Source of the DNA: Heterodera schachtii
Taxonomy: Eukaryota; Nematoda; Chromadorea; Rhabditida; Heteroderidae
Direction: 5' to 3'
DNA: 64,000 nucleotides
NCBI GenBank assembly: GCA_023374025.1
Contig: SIJG01000017.1
Coordinates: forward strand, 263,671-327,670
In this document: positions 1 to 12,760 of the stretch, in pieces
Position numbering within the stretch: position 1 is the first letter of the stretch
Layout: each line of letters opens with the position of its first letter
Notes under the pieces: model-generated
Seen by the model: the letters and a program-made list of their open reading frames with translations, nothing else
Database searches by the model: none
Told to the model about the DNA's origin: nothing
Program-made: the position numbers and the translations under genes

Positions 1-2326
1 AGCAAAAGAAGGGTAGCGACGATGATGCTGAGCAAAAGTGGGGTAACGACGATGGATGCTAGCAAAAGTGGGATAGCGACTATGAATGCTGACTGTTGGG
101 TAGCGACTATGGATGCTAGCAAAAGTGGGATAGCGACTATGAATGTGACTGTTGGGTAGCGAAGATGGGTGCTGAGAAAAAGTGGGATAGCGAAGATGGG
201 TGCTGAGCAAAAGTGGGGTAGCGACTATGGATGTTAGCAAAAGTGGGATAGCGAAGATGGGTGCTGAGCAAAAGTGGGATAGCGAAGATGGGTGCTAGCA
301 AAAGTGGGATAGCGACTATGAATGCTGACTGTTGGGTAGCGACGATGATTCTGAGCAAAAGTGGGATAGCGAAGATGGGTGCTAGCAAAAGTGGGATAGC
401 GACTATGGATGTTAGCAAAAGTGGGATAGCGAAGATGGGTGCTGACTGTTGGGTAACGACGATGGATGCTAGCAAAAGTGGGGTAGCGACTATGGATGCT
501 AGCAAAAGTGGGATAGCGAAGATGTATGCTGACTGTTGGGTAGCGAAGATGGGTGCTGAGCAAAAGTGGGATAGCGACTATGGATGTTAGCAAAAGTGGG
601 ATAGCGAAGATGGGTGCTGACTGTTGGGTAACGACGATGGATGCTAGCAAAAGTGGGGTAGCGACTATGGATGCTAGCAAAAGTGGGATAGCGAAGATGT
701 ATGCTGACTGTTGGGTAGCGAAGATGGGTGCTGAGCAAAAGTGGGATAGCGACTATGGATGCTAGCAAAAGTGGGATAGCGAAGATGGGTGCTGACTGTT
801 GGGTAACGACGATGGATGCTAGCAAAAGTGGGGTAGCGACTATGGATGCTAGCAAAAGTGGGATAGCGAAGATGTATGCTGACTGTTGGGTAGCGAAGAT
901 GGGTGCTGAGCAAAAGTGGGATAGCGACTATGGATGCTAGCAAAAGTGGGATAGCGAAGATGAGTGCTAGCAAAAGTGGGGGTAGCGACTATGGAGCTAG
1001 CAAAAGTGGGATAGCGAAGATGTATGCTGACTGTTGGGTAGCGAAGATGGGTGCTGAGCAAAAGTGGGATAGCGACTATGAAGTTAGCAAAAGTGGGATA
1101 GCGAAGATGGGTGCTGACTGTTGGGTAACGACGATGGATGCTAGCAAAAGTGGGGTAGCGACTATGGATGCTAGCAAAAGTGGGATAGCGAAGATGTATG
1201 CTGACTGTTGGGTAGCGAAGATGGGTGCTGAGCAAAAGTGGGATAGCGACTATGGATGTTAGCAAAAGTGGGATAGCGAAGATGGGTGCTGACTGTTGGG
1301 TAACGACGATGGATGCTAGCAAAAGTGGGGTAGCGACTATGGATGCTAGCAAAAGTGGGATAGCGAAGATGTATGCTGACTGTTGGGTAACGACGATGGA
1401 TGCTAGCAAAAGTGGGGTAGCGACTATGGATGCTAGCAAAAGTGGGATAGCGAAGATGTATGCTGACTGTTGGGTAGCGAAGATGGGTGCTGAGCAAAAG
1501 TGGGATAGCGACTATGGATGCTAGCAAAAGTGGGATAGCGAAGATGTATGCTGACTGTTGGGTAGCGAAGATGGGTGCTGAGCAAAAGTGGGATAGCGAC
1601 TATGGATGTTAGCAAAAGTGGGATAGCGAAGATGGGTGCTGACTGTTGGGTAACGACGATGGATGCTAGCAAAAGTGGGGTAGCGACTATGGATGCTAGC
1701 AAAAGTGGGATAGCGAAGATGTATGCTGACTGTTGGGTAGCGAAGATGGGTGCTGAGCAAAAGTGGGATAGCGACTATGGATGTTAGCAAAAGTGGGATA
1801 GCGAAGATGGGTGCTGACTGTTGGGTAACGACGATGGATGCTAGCAAAAGTGGGGTAGCGACTATGGATGCTAGCAAAAGTGGGATAGCGAAGATGTATG
1901 CTGACTGTTGGGTAGCGAAGATGGGTGCTGAGCAAAAGTGGGATAGCGACTATGGATGCTAGCAAAAGTGGGATAGCGAAGATGGGTGCTGACTGTTGGG
2001 TAACGACGATGGATGCTAGCAAAAGTGGGGTAGCGACTATGGATGCTAGCAAAAGTGGGATAGCGAAGATGTATGCTGACTGTTGGGTAGCGAAGATGGG
2101 TGCTGAGCAAAAGTGGGATAGCGACTATGGATGCTAGCAAAAGTGGGATAGCGAAGATGAGTGCTAGCAAAAGAAGGGTAGCGACGATGATGCTGAGCAA
2201 AAGTGGGGTAACGACGATGGATGCTAGCAAAGGTGGGATAGCGACTATGAATGCTGACTGTTGGGTAGCGACGATGGAGGCTGAGCAAAAGTGGGATAGC
2301 GAATATGGTGGGTGCTGAGCAAAACA
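1..2326. repeat. Minisatellite array 1 with 175-bp higher-order unit
   Basis: The whole stretch is made of 27-31-bp monomers. Two monomer classes alternate: a 30/31-bp type containing AGCAAAAGTGGG(A/G)TAGCGA and a 27-bp type containing GCTGACTGTTGGGTA. From about 550 onward six monomers (31+30+27+30+30+27) form a 175-bp higher-order unit; equivalent points fall at 553, 728 and 903, and again at 1575, 1750, 1925 and 2100. Units around 903-1575 are expanded or rearranged, and the first 550 bases are less regular. The array is cut by the window's left edge and ends near 2326 in AAAACAAAAAAAATTT. Open frames on both strands are by-products: 175 is not divisible by three, so the frame shifts every unit and none is judged coding. 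Confidence 0.95.
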
Positions 2327-2336
2327 AAAAAAATTT

Positions 2337-2440
2337 CGAGGTCACTGAACACGAATCAGTTCTGAACCTCGGCCCAAAATTCGAACAGAAAGTCGAAAGT
2401 TCAAATTTTCGAATTTAGCTTTTTTGTTTCAAAAATGGGT
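2337..2440. repeat. Single arm of a dispersed fold-back repeat (family B)
   Basis: The stretch with TTCGAACAGAAAGTCGAAAG followed by TCAAATTTTCGAATT matches the arms of the inverted repeats at 20172-20456 and 40729-41038 and a further copy at about 5860-6190. Only one clear arm is visible here. The rest of 2440-2900 is AT-rich with nothing recognisable. Confidence 0.6.
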
Positions 2441-2906
2441 AAGTGATCTCTTATTTAAAGATTGATGTTCGGGTCAGGGAACGAACGATTTTCCTATAGA
2501 ACTTTATTTTTATACTACGATATTTAATGCCACAGAACTTTATTTTAAATATTTGTATCACTGACGCATGCATTTTCCGTTTCATAGAAAAATCATAACA
2601 TATAAAAATGGGACATGAAATTGGGTGAGATTAAATTCAACCATAAGTACGGTGGGGTGTCCGAGCAGCTCCCCATCTACCAATTGCGTAACGAATTCAA
2701 TGTCAAATTTTTCAAGAAAAATAGCAAGTGTATTTATTTTCTTTTTTTTTTTTTGCTGGTTTTCAATTAGAACTGTTTTAAACAATTAGGGTTTGTCATA
2801 ATGATGGAACAGAAATGTGATTTTTTCGGTAAAAAACATTTTCAAAGCCAAAAAACCCAAAAAATCATGAATAGACCAATCGAGAGCTAACGGTCAACCT
2901 AATAAG

Positions 2907-3115
2907 AAAAAACCCCGGAGGGAGAGAATTTAATTAAATCCAAACCTCCGGGGGTCCGTGCCGGGTTCCGCGGGGTAAGCAGTGCTGGCTTTGGCTTCAT
3001 CATGGCACCCGACCTTTTAGGCCAAGTTAAGCTAAGCGTTGCCTAACTTGCCAGATCGGACGCTAGCGCATGATTCCACTGTACCAAGCACCCCACCGGA
3101 AGTTAGTCGAAACAA
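2907..3115 (-). ncRNA. 5S-rRNA-like, possible Pol III-type element or pseudogene
   Basis: On the minus strand, 3062 to 3036 reads GTCCGATCTGGCAAGTTA then GGCAACGC, which from memory closely resembles the conserved 5' half of nematode 5S rRNA (the GTCCGATCTGGCAAGTTAAG block). The 3' half does not match 5S clearly. Further downstream a CCCCGGAGG/CCTCCGGGG inverted repeat (about 2913-2953) is followed on the minus strand by six T (2912-2907), like a Pol III terminator. GC content is well above the flanks. It could be a 5S pseudogene, a 5S-derived SINE or another small RNA gene; an intact 5S gene is unlikely because the 3' half diverges. Confidence 0.4.
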
Positions 3116-3400
3116 AAAATATATAAACCCTAAATTTCGAGTCCGCTCGGAGGCATGACAATTTAAGAAGAATAAAAAGAGACAATTCATATAAGTTTTT
3201 AACCACTTATTATGAATATTTTAGAAAAAATTAAACAAATTTAACCTGAAGAAAACCATACATTTTTGCTATCATTTTAAAGCACTTAATGAAAAGAACC
3301 TAGCATATACTAAATAACAGCTTTTACGCATTTGAAAAAATAATTTGATTGGACTCATAAAAATTTGATTGGAAAATAGAACCATAAAAACACATCACAA

Positions 3401-5311
<1,911 letters not shown>

Positions 5312-6277
5312 AGTAACATAACGAAATGCCAAAACGAAAAAATTCAAAAGAAAATAATTATTGATGAATAATTTGCTCTTAATTAAAACAGTGGTACAAA
5401 GTTCTTTTAAAGGAAAATACCAATGAAATGATAACAATTTGAGAAACATGAAACTGATTTTGCTCCTCTTACTTAATTTGTTGAAGCGTCGTAACTGGAG
5501 CTAAGAAAGGCCCAATTTATTTTATTTTTTTAAAAAAAAAAGAATAAAAATGTAAGTGAAAGTGATCGATGACCGATTGATTGCATTAGACTAAGGCACG
5601 ATTATTGGTGATGAGCTGATGAATCGGCAGCATCTCTGTTTAATTTATGCGCATATAAAAGTACTTATCAATCTAATTTGGCATTCGTTGGACTGCTTGA
5701 ATTTGATGATTTGAACATGTGCACAACAAATGGCATTGAATTGTTAATCGACCCTCGCTGATAGTAATTAAGTTTAATGGTGGTAATGTGGTACTTCCGG
5801 GTTTTGCCACCCCCCCTGAAATTTTTTTTCTAATAATTTTTTCTAGGCTGATTTTTGATGCTGATCACGAATCTGAACTTTATTTTTAGCCATAACTTAT
5901 TTTACGTGAGTTACGTGAAATTCTACGTGAAAAATTGAAAAATAAAAAATTTAATTAGGCGGAATAAAGGCAAGATTTCGTAAAACCTCATCAAAAAACA
6001 TCATTGATGGCTTTTAATTTATTTCTTTATATTTAAGTTGGTTTTGAACCAAAAGTGCGAAACAAGAAAAAATTTGAAGTTTCGACTTTTTGTTCGAATT
6101 CGGGTTCAAGATTCGAATTGGGTCGAAATAGATGCAAGAATCGGATTCTCCGACCGTGAAAACCCCTAAAATGACTTTAATTTTTAAAAAAAAATTTTGA
6201 AATTTTTTTGAACGGGTGGGGGTATACCATCTGCACGATTACCTTTTTCAATTTTTCACGTAAAATTTCAAGTATTG
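5312..6277. other. Gene-free AT-rich stretch with family-B repeat copy
   Basis: No exon could be supported. From about 5860 to 6190 there is a degenerate copy of fold-back family B (TTTCGACTTTTTGTTCGAAT and flanking words). The phrase around 5700-5770 (AATGGCATTGAATTGTTAATCG) recurs in altered form at about 7920-7960. Confidence 0.6.
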
Positions 6278-7568
6278 TTAAACAGACATAGGTATCACTT
6301 ACTATTTCTTTTCTGTCTTCATCTCTGCAGGCTTGGCTTTTCTCCCATCAAAATATATCGATTGATTTATGGTGACAATTTTAGTTGTGAACAGAGAGAA
6401 AGAGAGAAACTTTTTTCTTCGTCTGACTCGAAATGGCTTTAAATAGCTTTAATCTGACAGAATTTGTCGTAATTGTTAAGAAGAGCAAGGGAATTAAAAA
6501 TCGCCCAATTTTATCAGATTCCTTCAGCCAAAATTGAAATCCCTGAATTTCAAGAATCCGGAAAAAACATTCGCAATTGTTGAGAAGAATCCGAGAATTG
6601 CAACAATCGCATAACTTTGTCGGATCTTTCAGGCAAAAATGCTGCTTTAAATCTCCCCCATTTCATTTCCCATTTTAAATCATTTTTCTATGACAAATTT
6701 GGAAATTTACCTTTTAGAATTGTAACAAAATTAATTTTTTTATAAATTGATTGGTGTACGATTGAATACAAATAGTTTTTTTTTGTTGTTTTTGCATTTT
6801 GTGACTTTTTGTGCCTTATTGCTATTTTATGATTTTTAATTGTCTTTTTAATGTGCTTTTTCGTGAATTAAATTCCCAGCCCTACTTATAATATGTATTA
6901 AAGTCAATTAATTTAAGATATTGCTCGCTAAGCATTTTCCATTATTAATTCATCATTTTTTTCATAAAATCCGGCATAAGTATGTGTTTATGTGAAGTGT
7001 ACACCGCATAATAAATATTAAATAATCTTTATAAAGCATCTCATCAAAAAACCATCGATTTTGAAAAGTGCTAATTTAGTGGTCTAAATTTTCTCACTTT
7101 TGACTGATTTTCAAAGTTTAAAGACAGTAATTGAGTTAGTTTTGAGAAAAACATTTCAATTGGCCAGGTAATTTAAAAAGAAATTAGGTCGATGGATTTG
7201 ATGAAAAGCGGCAATTCCTTCCAACGCCAATTTCGAATTTGTTTTTACAAGTTTATGAATTATAATACATAAAAATAATGATGCAATAAATTTAGACAAG
7301 TAAATGATTTATTTACATGAATTTGGAAGAAATGGACTAGGGAAATGACAATAAATGTGAAATGAAAAGTGACCAATTAGCAGAATGATGGAAAGGAGGG
7401 GAGAATAAAATTATATCAAATTTATTAGTATCAAAATGCCAAATGGCATCAAATTGTCGTTCATTGGCAAGATTCCATGTTCCTCCGCTCATTTTCTCCA
7501 TTTTCATTTGCTGTCCGTTGTCGTCGGTCCCTGCGGGGCGGGCGAGCCGTTCAAACGCAATGAATAGT
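6278..7568 (-). pseudogene. Inverted partial copy of the sulfotransferase 3' end and flank
   Basis: On the minus strand this matches 18725-20013 on the plus strand almost base for base. It carries the last coding triplets of the sulfotransferase (through the TTTDSK tail at 7510-7560), its stop codon and roughly 1.2 kb of downstream sequence, but none of the enzyme core. Homology stops at 7568 inside the final exon and at 6278 in downstream flank. It is a fragment copied in inverted orientation about 11 kb from its source. Confidence 0.85.
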
Positions 7569-8874
7569 GGAAACAATAGAATTGTAAGGCAGCCAAAATT
7601 TCTTTTTGGTATTTTTTTTTGATAGTTTTAGCGGTTCAAAAAATAATTCTTTATCTTTTATTTTAATTTTTACAAAAATTTTGGTCTGTAGAAGTAAAGA
7701 ACCGCTTTAATAGGAGGCCGTTGTATACATATGAGAGGATCTTTGAAAAAAATGTCCAAATTGCAAAAAGTTGAAAATACTTAGCGAAATAGTTTTTTAA
7801 AGAAAGACAAAGAAATTTATCCAGACAAATTTACTACCAATTTTTAAATTTTTTTGGTAACAATGCACACAGCAAAGCTAATTCGCAAATGCCTTCTTCA
7901 GTTGTTTAATTTGTTTAAATGGCATTGAAAGTGTTAATCGAACTCCTCGCTGACAAAATTTTCATTAAAATTTACGCATTCTCTAAAATTCAATCAATGT
8001 GTAAACAGACGTATCACTTATTTCTTTTCTGTCTTCATCTCTGCAGGCTTTTCTCCAACCAATATATCGATTGATTTTATGGTGACCAATTTTAGTTGTG
8101 AGCAGATAAAGAAAGAAAATGGAAAAATAGTGTATGCTAGAGAAATCAAAAATATTTGGAAAAAAGGATGAATCAATTTTTGTTCTACTGTTAACGTCGG
8201 GATTAATACAAAATGTTTGCAATTGATGCAAATTTTGAATTTAGCGAAGAAAATGCCAAAACAATAAAAATAAACAATTACGATTGGTGAAAAAATCCTG
8301 CAGAAACACTCGAAATTGTTGAGATGACTCGGGAATTGAAACTCAGGCAAAGAAGTTGAATTTAATTCCTTCAATTTCATTTCCATTTATAATGATTTTT
8401 TACTATGTATGACAATTTTGCATTTTTCGTGACTTAAATTTCCATCGTTAATTAAACGCACTGAAAGTCTTTCTGCTGTCGCCAATTTCGCAATGTTAAA
8501 CTTATGAATGACATTCAATTAAGTCTGTGCAAATTCGTTTTCGGTTTTTGGCAATCTTTAGGTTTTTTTTCATCTAATTCGCTATATTTGGCCATTACTT
8601 TCGAGTTATATGTAATGCGGGATATGCATCCAATAGTTTCCTAACACTATTCATTTGGGTATATCTTATTTTGTGAAGAAGAACAGTTTTTTTGGCCATT
8701 TTTTTCCTAAAAATTTTTTTACGGCATATTCACTGAGGTTTTTAGAATCGTTTTTGTCCAAATTCTAACTTAACTACATAAATTCGTTTTATTGAGATTT
8801 CATAATTGCTTTTTAATTTAACATTCGATTATTTTGAATATTGGCAAAAATATTTGGGTGTTTATTTTATTTTT
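7569..8874. other. Gene-free stretch with a third, degenerate copy of the sulfotransferase flank
   Basis: From about 7976 to 8420 the sequence resembles the distal part of the duplicated flank (6290-6720), including the words around CTTCATCTCTGCAGGC and AATATATCGATTGATT, but with many changes. Around 7862-7912 it matches, in inverted form, 20560-20610. No gene was found. Confidence 0.6.
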
Positions 8875-10892
8875 TTAATCCGCCATCGTTCGCGCATTAA
8901 ACTGCACTAGTGGAATATCGTAGCGCATGAAAAAGATACGAGCCCGAAATATCCACAGGATGCCAAGTGTTAATGCCACTGATGCCAAAATGGAGCAAAT
9001 TGAAAGCATAAAATGAGCGAACATGGAGGACGAATGGGCAACCACTAAATTGGCACTCAAAACGGCTTGCTGCAGGGAATTGTAAAAATATTTATTCTTT
9101 TATTTTCCGATTAAAAATTTTCGAGAATTTGAATTATCCACTTAATTTATTACTTGTTCTTCCCTTCCTCCTCCTCCTCTGTCTCCCGATTCAACGGACA
9201 AAGTCCCATGCCGGTCATTAATTATTTTTCTTATGCCAGCCAAAATGCCATGGATTGCATCCGCCCAACGCTTTTGTTGAAACAATTGTTGCTAATAAAT
9301 TTATATGCCAAATTATTTGCTTTTTTTTTGATGCAATATGTTGTAATAATTCTCGTTATTTTTTCTGTTTCTCAAATGGCCAACCTCCGCTGCATACAAA
9401 TGGTTTATTTCGTCCTGCAAAATTGGCGTGGCGAAATAAAATGCGACGCGGCCAAAATTAAACAAATCAATGGGAAGGGTCAACTAGAAAGGCCTTGTGG
9501 CATTCGTTGTCCAACTCCCATTGATGCAAAAGTCGGAAAGGCGCGTCGACGGTGTTGTTCAACAATTTGCCATAAAATATGACTTTTAAACGAATAATTA
9601 AACAAGCAAAAAAAAAATGTCTATGCGTGTCATTTGTCACCACTAAAATTACCATCACATTCATTTCAAAATAAAGCGGCTTCTTGGAAAGTGCAACGGC
9701 ACCAGTGACTCCCTTCTTTTTACACCCATTTTGACCACCGTCCTGAAATTTATTGGAGGATAAAGAAAGGAATCCAATTGATTGAATGGCATTTTCGGCT
9801 TTCTTTTCAAATCACAACTTTTCTTTAACGGTGTGACAAATGGCCGAAATATGGACTAAAAAGGCAAAAATGGTGAAATATGGATTTATTCCCGAAAACC
9901 CCCAAAATATGGATTTATATGGACTAAAAACTTTCAGCAAATCAAAAAATTTTAACGTAGTAATGCTATTTTTGAGCCCCTTTCTTCATAGCATCTGCGC
10001 AGAAAAGATATGTTAATCCATATAATTTATAACCCTAATCATCACTCATAACTAGGGATGCAATTTATAGTTTTTTCACTATTTTTTCCTGCTGAGTTCC
10101 CCGTGGCCTGAAATGCACGAAAAACATGTTTTTTTCGACTGTTGTTAGGCTACTTTTCAAGTTATTAGCAACTATTTTCTAGTTTTTTATTTTTAGCAAC
10201 TAAAAAACTATAAAATTTTTGAAAAAAACTATTTTCAACTATTTTGGCGTTTTGTCCAAAATTTGTTAACAAGAATGCAATAAAAAGGAAAAATACACCC
10301 CTAAGAATCGACCCGAAAATTTTCAAAAATGCACCCCTAAGAAATGAAAATTTTTTCAAAAATTAATCCAAAATTTATTTATTTATTTTATTGAAAACGA
10401 TAATTTTTGATTTTGAAAATTATGTGTCTCATTAATGGTTTGGCATAATATTTTTGCTTTTTAAAGAAAATTTTCGATTTTACACCCCTAAATTTGAAAG
10501 TTTTTAGCAACTATTTACCTATTTTTAGCAACTATTTTGGGGGTTTTTTAGAAACTAAAAACTAACTAATTTGGCAATTTTTAGCAACTATAAATTGCAT
10601 CCCTACTCATAACACTGACAATGAGCATGACTTTGGTTACATTTTTCGTCTGTTCTTGGAAAGAGTCGAGCATTTCCGCGAGTTTTTGTCGCTCGTCCGC
10701 GCTTAACACTTCTTCCGGGTCGCAAACGTAACTCTTCCGAGGCATTTTGCACTTTACGAATTGCACGTCGCGCAACGGATTTGGATAGTCGCTGATCAGT
10801 GAGGAGGCGGACAAAAATTGGGGACAGAAAAATGGGAGGAGAAAAAATGGAAAAAGCAAAAAGGAAAACTCAGTAACAGAAGCAGAGAACAT
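8875..10892 (-). CDS. MOLO1/TPM-domain single-pass membrane protein
   Basis: Likely a type I membrane protein of the nematode MOLO-1 family (TPM domain), whose founding member modulates levamisole-sensitive acetylcholine receptors. Exon 1 (10892 down to about 10630) encodes a hydrophobic signal peptide, then YPNPLRDVQF and the family-like SYVCDPEEVLSADERQKL. Later exons are read near 9735-9665 (GCKKKGVTGAVALSKKPLY), 9570-9480 (WELDNECHKAFLV), about 9290-9153 (FQQKRWADAIHGILAG, the usual helical end of the TPM domain) and 9073-8875. The last exon has a transmembrane stretch, MLSICSILASVALTLGILWI, a short cytoplasmic tail and a TAA stop. The donor of exon 1 and the borders of the 9.4-9.6 kb exons are uncertain. 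Intron 1 contains a hAT-type MITE. Function is inferred from family resemblance. Confidence 0.62.
10053..10605. mobile_element. hAT-type MITE (553 bp) with 8-bp target duplication
   Basis: The ends are inverted: TAGGGATGCAATTTATAGTT at 10053 and AACTATAAATTGCATCCCTA ending at 10605. The 8-base direct repeat CTCATAAC flanks it at 10045-10052 and 10606-10613. An 8-bp target duplication and ends beginning TAGGG fit the hAT superfamily. The inside is AT-rich with repeated TTTTAGCAACTATTTT words and no transposase. A related internal stretch (ACACCCCTAAGAA) recurs near 26905-26960. It sits in the first intron of the MOLO1-like gene. Confidence 0.88.
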
Positions 10893-11368
10893 ATGTAATT
10901 TAGCAACAATAATATTATATTATCTTAAAACATTGATCAAAAAAAAAGAAAAGAAATTTATCCACAAAAGAGACGAGCAAATAACCAAAGCAATTAAGAA
11001 ACTAATAATCTAATAAATAAACGATTGGTGGTCATTCGAAAACGAAGCGCACTTTAGTAAAATAAACAAAACAAAAAGTGTAGGAATTACACAAAATGAG
11101 CATATTTCAATTGGTACATATAGTAGTAATACATAGAATATGTATACAGTTAGTTGCAAAGCAATTCTTCTCCAAAATGCCATAATATCTTTATAATGAA
11201 AAAACAACAGATAAAATGAGAATTTCAGAATAGTTTTTTGAAAATTCAATCAATTGCCTAACAGTCATTTTTCTTAATGCTTCTCTTTTTGAATTGACGA
11301 CAAAACTGTTAAATGAGAAATGGTATTATTTCAAAACAAAAAGCAGTCCGAAATTCTCACCCAAATGG
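10893..11368. other. Intergenic spacer between two minus-strand genes
   Basis: AT-rich sequence between the start of the MOLO1-like gene and the stop of the secreted-protein gene. No exon, RNA gene or repeat recognised. Confidence 0.5.
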
Positions 11369-12760
11369 TCACAGTGTCAATTTGGGCAAATATTTTTCCA
11401 CCAATTCAATGACCCACTCTTTAGTCAACATTTCCTCCACAAATTTGTCATTTTGATTTATCAGTTGTTTGAATTTGATCTTAAATAAACGCAACAAAAG
11501 TCCATAGTAATTTTCCAATTCTTTCGAAATTTTCCCCTCCATTATTTCTTCATCCATTTTGTTTGAATTTTTGCTGTCTTTCGCTTTGAAGAATGAAATT
11601 TGTTTTAATTCCGGTGCCAAATTCAACAATATTTTTTCCTCTTCCTCCGATAATTGGCTTGACACTTCATCATCCTCAGAATTGATAGAATTACTTACAT
11701 TTTCTTCTTAATAAATTTTTATATTGTTAGAGAAACAATTTGAATGCAAAATTAAGTCATTCAATGTAAAATTTAGCTGTTTTATTGCCCACGTCTCAAC
11801 ACTGATAATTTCAAAGGGAAGCTTTATAAAGATTTACCTCTTTCTTTTTGGCTTTTCAACTTCTGCTGCTTGACATTATGAGCTCGCTTTTTCCAGCCCG
11901 AAACGAAGTGAAAAACTTTTTGGAAAATGTAAAATAAATTGGTAAAATGTTAATAAATTAGCAGTATTGCAATTAGAGCCAGGAATTGAGAAAAAAAAAA
12001 GCGCGACCAAACTAAAATTTCCGAAAGGACTCGGACACGAACAACAGGGTTAAACCCTGTCTTAACAATCTCCTGGTCCATATGCATTTTACTATGTTTC
12101 CGGGCTCTAATTATGACATAAAGTAAAATATGTATTTATTTTTTCACTTTTAGAAAGTAGAAATGGGTTTGATTTATGCTCTTCCAAATTTGAAGTTTCG
12201 TTTTTTTCACTTAAATTCCTAACAATTAAATCTTTTTTTGCATTATTTTTTGGTAAATTGCCCATATCACTTGGCACCTTTTCATTTTTAAATTTGGTTA
12301 ACACTTCATCAAATCTGTCAATTTTTTTCAAGAAAATTTCATCCATTCTTTCGTCTAACAATGAAAAATTTCTTTCAGATGCAGTTAAATTCATCCCTTT
12401 AAACAAATCAAAATCGGCATTTTTATGAGTTTTTGGCGTCCTTGACAATAATTGTCGTTGTCTTTGAACTGTGATGGGTTGACCTTCACTTTTTGGCACT
12501 GTTTTCATTTGGCCATCCGATTTTGTATTGAGTTTTGACGTCGTTCGAACTCTGTTCAAACTTCTCTCTCGGCTTTGGTGTCCGTAAGAAAATGTGTTTG
12601 TGTTTTCATTATTCGGAACTTTCGAGATTATTCGTCGCATTGCCCGCGGAGGTTCCGATGGCGTTCTGACCGACGTTTTTTTAATGTTTGGTGTCGAATT
12701 TTTAAATGCAAAGATTTCATTTAAATAAAGAATTAACAGAGCGATTGAATATTTATTCAT
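11369..12760 (-). CDS. Predicted secreted, cysteine-free charged protein
   Basis: Three exons join in one frame: 12760-12148, 11915-11838 and 11706-11369, with both introns in phase 1 and GT-AG ends, giving about 342 residues. The second methionine of the open frame (12760) is preferred because it starts a clear signal peptide, MNKYSIALLILYLNEIFAF; an upstream ATG at 12808 is in frame. The mature part is rich in Lys, Ser, Asn and Glu, has basic tracts and a predicted helical, possibly coiled C-terminal region (LSEEEEKILLNLAPELK, later VEEMLTKEWVIELVEKYL), and contains no cysteine in the spliced model. I recognise no family. A secreted protein of this type could be an effector candidate in a parasitic nematode, but that is inference only. 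Confidence 0.6.

Noticed and set aside
1..2326. Many open frames of 60-196 codons on both strands in array 1
   Set aside because: They follow from a stop-poor repeat; the 175-bp unit shifts frame each turn and the peptides are copies of the repeat.
9154..9582. 142-codon plus-strand frame
   Set aside because: It lies antisense to exons and introns of the MOLO1-like gene and shows no domain.
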